Below, piece by piece: positions 32,590-42,501 of a DNA stretch of 64,000 nt. Both the position numbers and the translations under genes were made by a program. The stretch is from Escallonia rubra (lineage: Eukaryota > Streptophyta > Magnoliopsida > Escalloniales > Escalloniaceae), in contig JAVXUO010001751.1 in NCBI GenBank assembly GCA_033065855.1, forward strand, positions 186,001 through 250,000, in the 5' to 3' direction. Under the pieces are notes generated by a model that did not search any database, was not told the origin of the DNA, and was given only the letters and a program-made list of their open reading frames with translations. Position 1 is the stretch's first letter. Each line of letters begins with the position of its first letter.

Positions 32590-33910
32590 TGTCATGTTAA
32601 TGAAGAGTATCACTGTAAATTGCCTACATTCCAGGTGCGAGGGATAGAGTTTCCACTTAAATATTCCAAGTGGTAGGAGCCAGGTCCCTAAAACTTGACC
32701 TTCCCAGTTAGACGCAAGTTTACCGACGGCCTCTTTGGGGCCGAGGCTTTCATTCTGTGCAGGAAAAGGTGGCCAATGCGAAAGGTAAGAGGGCGTACTC
32801 ATTTATCATGATATTTGGTTGTTGTTTGCCTATAATAGGCAAGCCAAATCTGTGTTTGGTCTCTTGTATCATCCAATAAGTCCAAATTGGCACGAAGAAT
32901 TTCGTTTTTTTCAGACGGGTCTTAGCTATGAGCCAAAGTCACTATAGGCCAATCTCGATAGAGATGAGTGCTTCGGTGCCAAAAGCCAAGTTAAAGGGGG
33001 TTTCGCCCGTGGGGTTCCTTGTCCTCGTGCGATAGGCCCAAAGGATTATGGGGAACTTGTTCACCCAGGGCTCTTTAGCTCCCTCCAACTTCTTATTAAT
33101 GCTTTAAAGAAGAGTTCTATTGGTAACCTCAGTTTGGTCATTCAATTGCGGATGTGCGACTGATGTTAATCATTGTTCGATTGATAGATTTAAACAAAAT
33201 GTCTTTAAGGTGATATTATCAAACTGCTTCCCATTGTCTATGACAAGTACACGCGGTATACGAAATTGGTAGACAATGGCTTGCCAGAAGAAATCTTCAC
33301 ACTTATTCTCTGTATTGGTGACTAATGCCTAAGCTTCTACCTATTGGGTAAAGTTGTTGAGTGCGATGATCACGAACTTGCGCTGCCCTGAAGCTGGAGG
33401 AAATGGGCCAAAGATTTCCATATTTTGAAAGGTGTAAGGCTGCTGAGTGAAACAAATGGCGTTAGTTCCCGTTGAGGGAAAGAAACAAAGTGTTGGCAGG
33501 CAGCACATTGCTTGTTGTAGTTCAGAGCATCTTGCTGCGTAGTTGGCCAATAGTAACCCTTGTCAGAAGACTTTGTGTGTGAGCACGCGCCCTCCTAGTT
33601 CTTGTCTGAAAATCCCTAATGTACCTTTTGAAAGGCATACTCTACCTTAAAGGGTGTAAGGCAGTGGAGATATGAGAGTATGAACGATCGTTTGTAGAAA
33701 ATGTCATCTATGACTGCATATGTTGTGGAACGGGTCACAATATACTTAATCTCCTTCTTTTCAGAGGGTAGGGTGCCATGCAAGATGTAGTCCCTGATTA
33801 GGTTCATCCATGAAGACTCTTGGACTGTGTCCATCACTTCTTGCTCGGTGATGTTGGCTCCTTGTAAGAGCTCTAGGTGGACTATGTGACCAAAGCCTAA
33901 CATGTCAAGC
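32590..33910 (-). pseudogene. Tat-like gypsy integrase, decayed
   Basis: Minus-strand frames read in order: WMNLIRDYILHGTLPSEKKE and YKRSFILSYLHCLTP (N-terminal integrase region typical of the Tat lineage); EIFGPFPPASGQRKFVIIAL (first catalytic Asp replaced by Glu); VLVIDNGKQFD (second Asp kept); KEPWVNKFPIILWAYRTRTR with NPTGETPFNLAFGTEA (core end); and a C-terminal part to about 32590. Stops and frameshifts interrupt it repeatedly. No chromodomain is seen, which fits Tat rather than chromoviruses. Confidence 0.75.
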
Positions 33911-35450
33911 GAGGCTAATCACGATAGGGTGTCGGCTAGCGCTTTATCAAACCTTGCTGATCTGAGTGATAGAAAAACGCTGCAAAGATTTGGCAAACTC
34001 CTTACCTTTATTGAGGTATTATGCCATCTTGGAGTCCCGCGCTTCGTATTTAACGCATAGTTTCTTCAGGGCAAGCTCAAAGTCGCTCTACGCATACTCT
34101 GGTTCATTCTTCGAGGTTAGGAAGCTGAAACGGAGGGCATACCCAATGGCGAGGCCGTTAGGCACTTTAAAGATGAGCCCTGCGCCACTTTCACTGGCGT
34201 TGAAAGAGTTGTCCATGTACAGCATCTAAGTAATGAAGCCTTCTGTTGGACCTTCGTTGAGTAGAGCTTCGTCTTCAATTGGAAAAGTGTACTCGACGAT
34301 GAAGTCTGCTAAGGTTCAGCCCTTGAAAGAAGGGCGAAGCGTGTATTAGATTTCAAACTCGCCAAGCTACATGAACCATGCAACTAATCATCATGATAGA
34401 TCAGGCTTCTGTAAATATCCAACAGAGAGGTTATCTGTGAGCACGGTGATCGAATGCGATTGATAGTATGGCCAAAGCTTGCGTGCAATGATTAGGGTAT
34501 AAAGGTGAGTTTTTTTTTTTTTTGGGTACCAGGATGGGTGCTCAACTCCTTGAAGGACCTTGCTCACATAGTAGATGAGGAGCTACTTACTATCTTGTTC
34601 TGGTATGAGGATGCCACTGACGGTAAACTTGGCGATGGCGAGATAAAGGAATAATTTTTCTCTAGTGAGTGGCTTTTAAGGCGTCAAATGAGGCTTGACA
34701 CTCGGCTGTCCATTCAAAGTTCTTGATTCCTTTCAAGGCTTTGAAGAACGACAAACATCTTTCATCTGACTTAGAGAGACATTGGCTCAGGGCTGTTATT
34801 CGTCCAGTCAATACATGTACTTTCTTAATATTGCAGAGTACGGCCATGTCTTAAATGACCTTTGCTTTTTCGAGGTTGGCCTTAATGCCTCTAGGGGACC
34901 ATGAAACCAAGAAACTTTCTTAAAGAGACCCCAAAGGGGGCTATTTGGTTCTTTCTGTTGAGACTTTGATGAGCATATCGTCGGCATAAACTTTCAGGTT
35001 CTTCCGAACCAGCAGTTGGAATATTTGTTAACCAATCTCTGGTAAGTGGCTCTGGCTTTTTAAGACCAAAAGGCATAACTAGAAGAAGAGCCTTTGGTCG
35101 GTAATGAAGCACATCCTAGGGACATCCTCTTTTTGCATGTGAATATGATTATAGCCGGATAAAGTGTCCATGAATATTAAGAGTTCATGCCTAGATGTTA
35201 CGTCGAGAAGGATATCGATACGCAGGAGGGGATAACTTATCAACACAGATGCATTGTGAGAGGACTTCACCTTGACTATGAGCAATCAATTGTTTGGGTG
35301 TTCAGGATAGGGGTTACACCCGTGATGATTCTATGCAGGATAGTGCCTTCCACTAGCACTGATGCTCCCATAAAGCCATATAAGAAAGATGACACAGGTT
35401 TTGCTTGGTACTAGGAGATCTCCATACTCAAGAAGGCTTCTTCAAAGATG
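33911..35450 (-). pseudogene. Tat-like gypsy reverse transcriptase and RNase H, decayed
   Basis: RT blocks include LLIFMDTLSGYNHIHMQKED, MCFITDQRLFF, MPFGLKK, the active site VYADDMLIKVSTERTK (about 34950-34985, in a frame shifted from its neighbours) and FGVSLRKFLGFMVP. The RNase H/tether region (33950-34850) reads NFEWTAECQASFDALKA and further broken pieces such as SGAGLIFKVPNGLAIGYALR. The catalytic YADD is still present, but the frame is broken many times, so no active enzyme is made. Confidence 0.75.
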
Positions 35451-36965
35451 ATGTCAGCTGAGCTACCGATGTTGACCAAAATGCATTTTACAATGTATAC
35501 ATCAATTTGTAAGGTGATGACCAGAGCAAAGTCATACGAAAAAAGCAAATCCTCAACATCTTAGTAGAATTCGAAGGAGGTTTTGTGTAACTTTGTAGGG
35601 CCTTGCGTAAGATTGACTTGACGAGCATAGGCCTCGCGTGAGTTGTGGGATAATCTACTAGAACTTGGTCTGCCAGAAATGGTGATGATCATAGGAAGAT
35701 CCTCGGGGAGTTTCTTCTTGCCTCTTCAGATGCTCTCCGATTTTATTTCCCATCGTTGGTCTTGACAATCTGTTTCAAGTAACCCATAGAGATGAGAATC
35801 TTGATCTCGCGCAGGAAGAGTTGGAAGTTTTCCTTCCTATGACCGTGATCTTTGTGGAAGTGGCAATACAATCAGAAATCTCTCTGTTCAGGTGGCATCC
35901 TTAATGTTTTGGGCCACTTGATGATGTTTACGCATTTGATTTGGTGTAGAATGTGGTCGCGAGAAACGTTCAGGGAGGTGAAAGGCTTCGGCTTTATAAC
36001 CTACGAGCATCTTCGCTCATTGTCTGGTGCTCAAAATGCTGTTCATTCTCTCTTTTTCTGGCTGGTGTAGGCTTCTTCTTAAGGGAGTATTGAGTCTTCT
36101 TCTACTTGTAGGTACTTCTCTACTCTGTCGAGGAGGTCTACCATGCTTTCTATAGGTCACTTGTTGAGCGAGAATCTTTCATCGTGCCCGGCCGAACACC
36201 TCTTGCCATAGCCATAAAGGTGACTATGGAATTGAGGATGTCGATTAGGACCTTCTCCGTGTTGAAGCATGTATAGTAAGACTTCAAGGACTCTTTAGGT
36301 CCTTGTACTATGCGGAAAAGGGCGGCCTAGTTTTTGGATTATACTCAACTCGTCAGGAAATTACCCCTGAAGACTCGGCTAATTGAGACCATCATGATAT
36401 AGAACAAGAAGGTATATGCTGAAACCGTACATGGGCTGCTCCTTTTAGGGTAACGAGGAAGGCGTGGCACGTGATCTGGTCGGGTATGAGATGTAGGTTC
36501 ATGCAATAAATAAGCGAGCCAAGTGCTAAATAGGGTTATCGGAGCTATCATACGATTCCCAATGAGGCATCCTAAAGTTTGCTGGAGTCAGAAAGAGCTC
36601 GATTTCTTCTATAAATAGTCGCCCGACGATGACTGGAAAAGCTACGATCTCGGGACCATCTAGAGGACTGTCCGACGAGGTGATGTCGACAGAGTAGGCT
36701 TCTTTATAGCTCTGGTCCGGCCTTTTATGCTTGGGATTGCGGTGTTCATTGTCTGAGTGTTTGTCATCAGCCTTATTAAGATGGTGATCATACTCTTCGT
36801 GGTTGTGCATTGTAAAGCCTTCGTGCCCTAGTGGGTGTGTGAGACATCTGAGGCCCGACTACTTCCATAAAGTGGTAATGCGTCCTGCATTCAGAGCTCT
36901 TAGGGGAAAGTTCTCAGGCTAGGATCGGTGCTCGATGGAGGCTTGCAGTCGCTCAAATAAACTTC
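35451..36965 (-). pseudogene. Tat-like gypsy gag (and protease region), decayed
   Basis: Gag-type blocks appear in several minus frames: HLARLFIA-TYISYPTRS, the FPQLP-KEQPM region, FSLNK-PIESMVDLLDRVEKY, and a YCHFHKDHGHRKENFQLFLR-type zinc/His motif near 35840-35880. The N-terminal charged segment KADDKHSDNEHRNPKHKRP lies at 36730-36790. This matches the gag of Tat-lineage elements. Numerous stops are present and the protease is not clearly recognisable. Confidence 0.6.
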
Positions 36966-37321
36966 TGCATAGCTTGAACTATGGCGAGCAAATGTGGCTG
37001 GTCAGCCATGACCTGCGGTGGCTGTGATGTACCTTTGGCAATGGTTACAGCTGTAGTGTGGCGTTCAGCCAGATCGATGAGTCAGACAGGTTGTGTACAG
37101 CGAATGAGAATCATTGCAGGGGCTGGTGTCTTGGTTGCGATGGTGGCGACAGCTTCATCACGATCAATTATTAGAAAGCGAGCTGCAAAACGTGGGCCAT
37201 GGCTCGAGGAGTTAAAATAAAAGATAAATCTATCCATCGCGGTTCACTGGTAGGTCCTGCATACAAGGATCAGGGTGAACGAGGACTTGCGCCATGAGAT
37301 CTGTTGAGCAAGCTGATCGTT
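36966..37321 (-). other. Gypsy 5' leader, no gene seen
   Basis: Sequence between the primer-binding site and the first gag-like block. Short frames on both strands show no family resemblance apart from a possible gag start near 37000. Confidence 0.4.
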
Positions 37322-37338
37322 CCCACGAATGGCACCGA
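37322..37338 (-). other. Primer-binding-site-like sequence of the Tat-like element
   Basis: On the minus strand GGTGCCATTCGTGGGAAC follows the LTR end closely (LTR ends with ACCAACA). The word resembles the TGGTGCCGTCTGTGGGAA-type sequence after 5' LTRs of plant Tat elements. I cannot name the tRNA. Confidence 0.55.
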
Positions 37339-37508
37339 AATGTTGGTAGTCGAAATCTTGACTGATCGAGGTAGATTGCGATTGAGATCTGCACAACACA
37401 AAGACAACAGTGACACACCAAATAGGATTCCAGCTGTGAATCTCTGATGCCTGAGTCAGAATATGAGAAAGCGAGGTTTTATTATATGAGTGGGGAACTT
37501 GGAACATA
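37339..37508 (-). mobile_element. 5' LTR of the Tat-like element, part before CACTA 1
   Basis: The segment starts TGTTGGTAGTCG (LTR end on the minus strand). From about 37395 it matches 13525-13655, including ATCTC-ATGCCT-AGTCAGAATAT and GTGGGGAACTTG. It is interrupted at 37508 by CACTA 1 and resumes at 48587. Confidence 0.7.
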
Positions 37509-37735
37509 CACTAAAAGAAAAGAGGGAATTAGCGACGGACTTTTAGCGACGGACTAAATTCTGGGGCTAAAAGTCGTTTCAGAGATGGAAATAACCGTCG
37601 GTAAACGTCCGTCGGTAAAACTATTTAACGACGGAATTATTCCGTCGTTAAACACACCCGTCGGTGAAAGTAGGGTTTTCCCAACAGACTTTAACCGACG
37701 GGTGTGTTCCGTCGGTAAAAGACTTAAAAATATCA
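37509..37735 (+). repeat. CACTA 1 5' subterminal repeat zone
   Basis: Words TTAGCGACGGAC, CCGTCGGTAAA, ACGACGGAATTATTCCGTCG and CCGACGGGTG alternate in both orientations. In CACTA elements such repeats bind the element's own second protein during transposition. The terminal base change (CACTAA instead of CACTAC) is the only visible oddity. Confidence 0.85.
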
Positions 37736-37739
37736 GACC

Positions 37740-37985
37740 CCCTCTCTTTTATTTCTCCCGTTGCTCTCTCTCTCTCTTGTCTCTCTCTCTCTCTATCTCC
37801 CTCTCTCCCTCCCCGGCGATATTCCTCCTGCCACCGCCACTGCCGCCCATCTTCAAAACCGAAGGACCACCGCCACCACTGCCGATCTGCCACCACTGTC
37901 GCGCCGCCACCACTACCGCGCTGCCACCACTGTCGTGCCGCCACCACTACCGATCTGCCACCACTGTCGCGCCGCCACCACTGCC
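37740..37985 (+). repeat. (TC)n tract and CCACCACTG minisatellite
   Basis: A CT-rich run (37745-37812) is followed by about five copies of a 24-27 bp unit, GCCACCACTACCG-CTGCCACCACTGTCGCG. Long open frames cross it in several phases, but these are compositional. Its position fits a leader or promoter zone. Confidence 0.8.
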
Positions 37986-38919
37986 TGTGAAGGTCTTCTG
38001 GTTTGCTTCCCGTGTCCTGTCATTAATTTCTCTTTGGTTTTTATTAACATGTAAGTGGCTTTCAATTGATCTTATTTAGGCTGTCTTTTCTGTAGCTTTC
38101 AATTGCTTTGTCAACATGGTATATTGAGGCATGTGGCTTTAGTCAGTTGAACTGAAACATCACATGTGAATGGAGTATATCCAGATAAAATGTTAAACCT
38201 TTTTGCATGCTTTAAGTTGTGGGGAGCAGGTTGCATGCTTAAAGTTCGTAGTAAGAGCAGAACAACATTAATCTTAGAGAAAGCAAAGTGGCTGATAGCT
38301 ACAGTAAGAAGATCATTCAAGGCTACTCAAATTGACATTCCTGAAATTACCTGGTACAGAGCATACTTCACAAGAAAATGCTTTGCGTCGCTCAGATAGA
38401 TAATTTGATCAAGTCAATGAGAACTAATGTCGAACCACGGACCTAGAGTTTATAGGTTGACCAAACCAGACACTCAGACTGCACTACAACCACTATTAGC
38501 TCTTACATGTATTTTTCAATTGTAAAATACATAATCTTATTTTACAAATTACCACAAATACATAATATCAATGCCTTTATGATGTTGCCATCATTGAAGG
38601 CATCCGTTGCCCTCATCGCTGCCATGTTATCACCATCCAACACAACTACCATCGCCAGCATTACTGGCTCAACCCTTGGCTAATTTATATATCAGAATTG
38701 TTTATATAAACACAATATTATATAATTGTAGTATGACAGACGTAATTTTGTATGATTGTATTCACACTGTTAGTAAGTGTAAGACGTTATAGAAACTCCT
38801 AATTTGGAGTATAAAAATTAGTTAGTCTGGGTCTAAAGGCATTCATATCGTTCTACTGTAATTTATCCATCAACCAAAAGCCTCAACTGGACCAAACACA
38901 ATATTGCGAGTACTCATTC

Positions 38920-39150
38920 GCTGGAAAAAAATTAGTTCTTATAGTTACAATTTTTTATATAGCGACAACTAATAGTCACTAGATGTATTATGTGACATTT
39001 CTGCTTATATTTTTATCGACAATATTCAGCAGCACTTTATTTAGTATCACTAAATAAAAACTACTAATTAAAAACATATGACGACCGTTAATTGTCGTTG
39101 TACGGTGTTGTAACTATTTTCTTACAACTCGAGTGGAAGTCAAAACTTTT
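38920..39150. mobile_element. Degenerate fold-back MITE inside CACTA 1
   Basis: TATATAGCGACAACTAATAG, TTTAGTATCACTAAATAAAAACTACTAA and the end TACAACTCGAGTGGAAGTCAA match the MITE family at 1127-1352 and 1889-2124. The left end is eroded. The rest of 38.0-38.9 kb is leader DNA in which I recognise no gene. Confidence 0.55.
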
Positions 39151-39162
39151 TTCTCGTTTATT

Positions 39163-39870
39163 TCCCCAAACCCCAAACCCCAAACCCCAAACCCCAAACC
39201 CCAATCCAACCGAACCCTAAATTGAAGTAATTGAACCCTAAATTGAATGCCATAATTGAATCGAACCCTAAATTAAACTAATTGAACCCCTAATTAAACC
39301 CTAAATTGATTGCCCTAATCCAACCGAACCCTAAATTGAACTAATTGAACTCTAAATTGAATGCCTCAAATCAACCGAACCCTAAATTGAATCAATAGAA
39401 CCCCCTAATTGAACCCTAAATTGAAGTAATTGAACCCTAAATTGAATGCCCTAATTGAATCGAATCCTAAATTAAACTAATTGAATCCCTAATTAAACCC
39501 TAAATTGATTGCCCCAATCTAACCGAACCCTAATTGAACCCCAAATTGAATGCCCTAATCCAACCGAACCCTAAATTGAACTAATTGAACCCTAAATTTA
39601 ATGCCTCAAATCAACTGAACCCTAAATTGAATCTATCAATAGAACCCCCTAATTGAACCGAACCTTAAATTGAACTAATTGAATCCTAAATTTAATGCCT
39701 CAAATCAACTGAACCCTAAATTGAATCAATAGATTGAAGTAATTGAACCCTAAATTGAAGTAATTGAACCCTAAATTGAATGCCCTAATCGAACCGAACC
39801 CTAAATGAAACTAATTGAACCCTAAATTGAATGCCCTAATACAATCGAACCCTAAATTGAAATAATTCAA
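39163..39870 (+). repeat. Telomere-like CCCCAAA and CCCTAAATTGAA arrays in CACTA 1
   Basis: The array opens with about six CCCCAAA units (about 39164-39204). Then a longer compound repeat follows, dominated by GAACCCTAAATTGAA, TGCCCTAATC-AACC and ACTAATTGAACC. CCCTAAA is the plant telomere heptamer, but here it never forms an uninterrupted tandem run, so this is an internal satellite, not a telomere. Confidence 0.85.
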
Positions 39871-40269
39871 GCGCATCGGATATGTGAATTTTGAACATTT
39901 TTTTCCCATTTGAACATTGATCATTTGTTTGATAATTTTAGGTTGTTAATTGTGCGTTTTAGAATTGTGATTATTGATCGATGATTTTAGGTTATTAGCT
40001 GTGTATTTGAAGTAATTGCGATTATGAATTGATGATTTTAGGTTGTTAATTAATGATTTTGATTGTTAATTGTGCATTCAGCACTTGAGCTATTGAGGTT
40101 ATTGACGGAGGATGGGACCAAATTGGATTAAATATGTGATTTTTGAGAATTTATATTGCATTGAGCATTTGAGAATTGAGAATTGAGATTGTTGACGGAG
40201 GATGGGACCCAATTGGATTGAGATACCTGTTAGTTAGCGCAGACACTGATCGACGGTGTCCGACATTTA

Positions 40270-40665
40270 GAAAACAAATTAACGTATGCCGATGTGTCTA
40301 GAGGTGCGTGTCGGTGGGCGTCGGACACGTGTCCGGAGGCGTCGGACACGTGTCCAAAGGCGTCGGACACGTGTCGGTATGTGTCAGACACGTGTCGGTA
40401 TGTGTCAGACACGTGTCCGGAGGTGTCAGACACGTATCGGACACCATATCGACACCCTATATGAGGTGTCGGAATTGAGGTGGTTGAAGGGACGTATGCC
40501 GTTGTGTGCCAGTGTGTCTGGAGGTGCGTGTCGTTGGGCGTCGGACAAGTGTTCGGAGGCGTCAAACACGTGTCCAAAGGTGTCGGACACGTGTCGGTAT
40601 GTGTCGGACACGTGTCCGGAGGTGTCAGACACTTATCGAACACCATATCAACACCCTATATGGAA
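40270..40665 (+). repeat. GACACGTGTC palindrome arrays, two cassettes
   Basis: A roughly 21-bp unit, GGCGTCGGACACGTGTCC, with the perfect palindrome GGACACGTGTCC repeats four to five times in 40290-40440. After CGGACACCATATCGACACCC the whole cassette recurs at about 40500-40650, some 217 bp later. Every unit has a CACGTG core, the G-box sequence bound by plant bZIP and bHLH factors. Whether that matters here is unknown. Confidence 0.85.
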
Positions 40666-40739
40666 TTGAGGTTGTTGAATGTGCATTAAATTTAGGTTAG
40701 TTAGGTTAATGCGACATTTTTAGCATGCACCCCCTGGAA

Positions 40740-41760
40740 TCTAATCGTGGCTCCAGCGCTGGCTATAATTAGCCCTAATTAGTCCTGATTAACAATATTT
40801 TAGTAAATCAATTAACCCTAATTAGCTCTAACGAGCCTAATTAGTTTTAATTAACCCTAAGAACCTGATGAAATTCAAATTAGCTGTAATTACCTCAAAT
40901 TAGCCCAAATGAACCCAATTATGCGCATATTGATTGTAGTTAGCCTAATTAGTCATAATTTGCACTAACATAACCCAATTACGCCTAATTAGCGCTAGTT
41001 AGGACTAATCAACACTACTCGGCACCATCAAAACCCTAATTAGGACTAAATAACCCTAATTAGTCCTAATCAACCCTAATTAGCTATAATTATTCGAAAC
41101 TAGCCCTCATTAACATTAATTAGCTCTAACATAACCCAATTAAGCCTAATTAGCCCTAATTAGGACTAATCATCACTACTCGGCACAATTAAACCCTAAT
41201 TAGTCATAATCAACCCTAATTAGCTATAATTATCCGAAACTAGCCCTCATTAACATTAATTAGCCCTAACATAACCCAATTAAGCCTAATTAGCCCTAAT
41301 TAGGACTAATCAGCACTACTCGGCACAATTAAACCCTAATTAGGACTACATAACTCTAATTAGTCCTAATCAACCCTAGTCAGCTATAATCATCCGAAAC
41401 TATCCCTCATTAACATTAATTAGCCCTAACATAACCCAATTAAGCCCAATTAGCCCTAATTAGGACTAATCATCACTACTCGGCACAATTAAACCCTAAT
41501 TAGGACTAAATAACCCTAATTAGTCCTAATCAACCCTAGTCAGCTATAATCATCCGAAACTATCCCTCATTAACATTAATTAGCCCTAACATAACCCAAT
41601 TAAGCCCAATTAGCCCTAATTAGGACTAATCATCACTACTCGGCACAATTAAACCCTAATTAGGACTAAATAACCCTAATTAGTCCTAATCAACTCTAAT
41701 CAGCTATAATTAATAATCGTGTCTTGTTCCCTAATAACCCAGTTAGCCCTAATTAGCCCT
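40740..41760 (+). repeat. 160-bp tandem repeats, five copies
   Basis: CACTACTCGGCAC begins at 41013, 41174, 41314, 41474 and 41634, giving spacings of 161, 140, 160 and 160. The short spacing is due to loss of about 20 bp. Within each unit TTAGCCCTAATTAGG-type 10-12 bp words recur, so the satellite is of higher order. Less regular copies extend upstream to about 40740. Confidence 0.9.
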
Positions 41761-42084
41761 TGTACATCCCATAATTACTCCATGTTGCCCAGAGATGGTT
41801 CAATTACTCGTTGTTTACAAACCCTGCCTTCTTTATATTAATTGTTGTTTTGAGAAGTCCATTGGCAACGAGATGGTTCAACTCGTTGCCAACGAGTTCT
41901 ATTTAATGTGGAATTGATAACATATGCAACGATCATTCTGCAGTTTTGATATTTCGGAAAGATTCTTGCATATCTTATCAATTTCTGAACACATGCATGC
42001 ATAGAAACCCTTAGTTCCCGTTCAAAGGTACTCATTACAAAGTAATGCCTTGTAATGAGCCTTTGGATGTCCAGTTTGGACAGT

Positions 42085-42360
42085 TTGGAAAAGCTAATTG
42101 TTTATAAAACAGTATTTTGACTCATGCTTTATGTTCTATGTCGTGGATATTTGGTACACGTTCTCGTGTGTTTCTCCGGGTGCATACAGATCTGGTGTTC
42201 TAACATCCGTCAAACCTTCCTGAGCAAGGTTAGATGAATGTTAGAACACCTAATCGATGTGGTGTACTTGGAGAAATGCGGGGAGGTGCTGCCGAATTTT
42301 CCACAGACATCGGACTAAGCATGAGTTATTCACTGTTTTATAAACATGTGCTTTTCTGAA
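42085..42360 (+). repeat. Long imperfect fold-back upstream of the transposase
   Basis: Arms of about 120 bases (42085-42206 and 42238-42360) pair with frequent mismatches. Matching blocks from outside to inside are AAAAGC, GTTTATAAAACAGT, CTCATGCTT, GTGGA, TTTCTCC and a perfect 13-bp GGTGTTCTAACAT. In the 31-base loop AACCTT and AAGGTT can pair again around 7 bases. A transcript would form a stem-loop of miRNA-precursor size. It ends 142 bp before the transposase ATG. It could also be an inserted fold-back MITE or a transposase-leader structure. Confidence 0.75.
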
Positions 42361-42501
42361 TGGGATAGGACCACTACCTGTTCAAGAGTGGAGGGGAAAT
42401 ATGTAGACATGTTGTAACATTCATGCATTGATATTTACATCGGCAATGCCTAATCACTGGTCATTATTGAAGGTGGTATACAGTACGATAATTCAGTCGT
42501 C

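Noticed and set aside
37585-38079. 164-codon frame at the CACTA 5' end as a gene
   Set aside because: It runs through a CT microsatellite and a CCACCACTG minisatellite that are open in several frames on both strands; no domain.
39163-39870. True telomere or chromosome end
   Set aside because: CCCTAAA is not in an uninterrupted tandem run and the array lies inside a bounded CACTA element.
40230-40700. Long frames on both strands in the CACGTG array
   Set aside because: A 21-bp repeat, divisible by three, keeps all its frames open; the protein is only the repeated unit.
40270-41760. CRISPR-like array (regular repeats with spacers)
   Set aside because: The repeats are head-to-tail satellites without unique spacers, in a plant transposon, and no cas genes are present.
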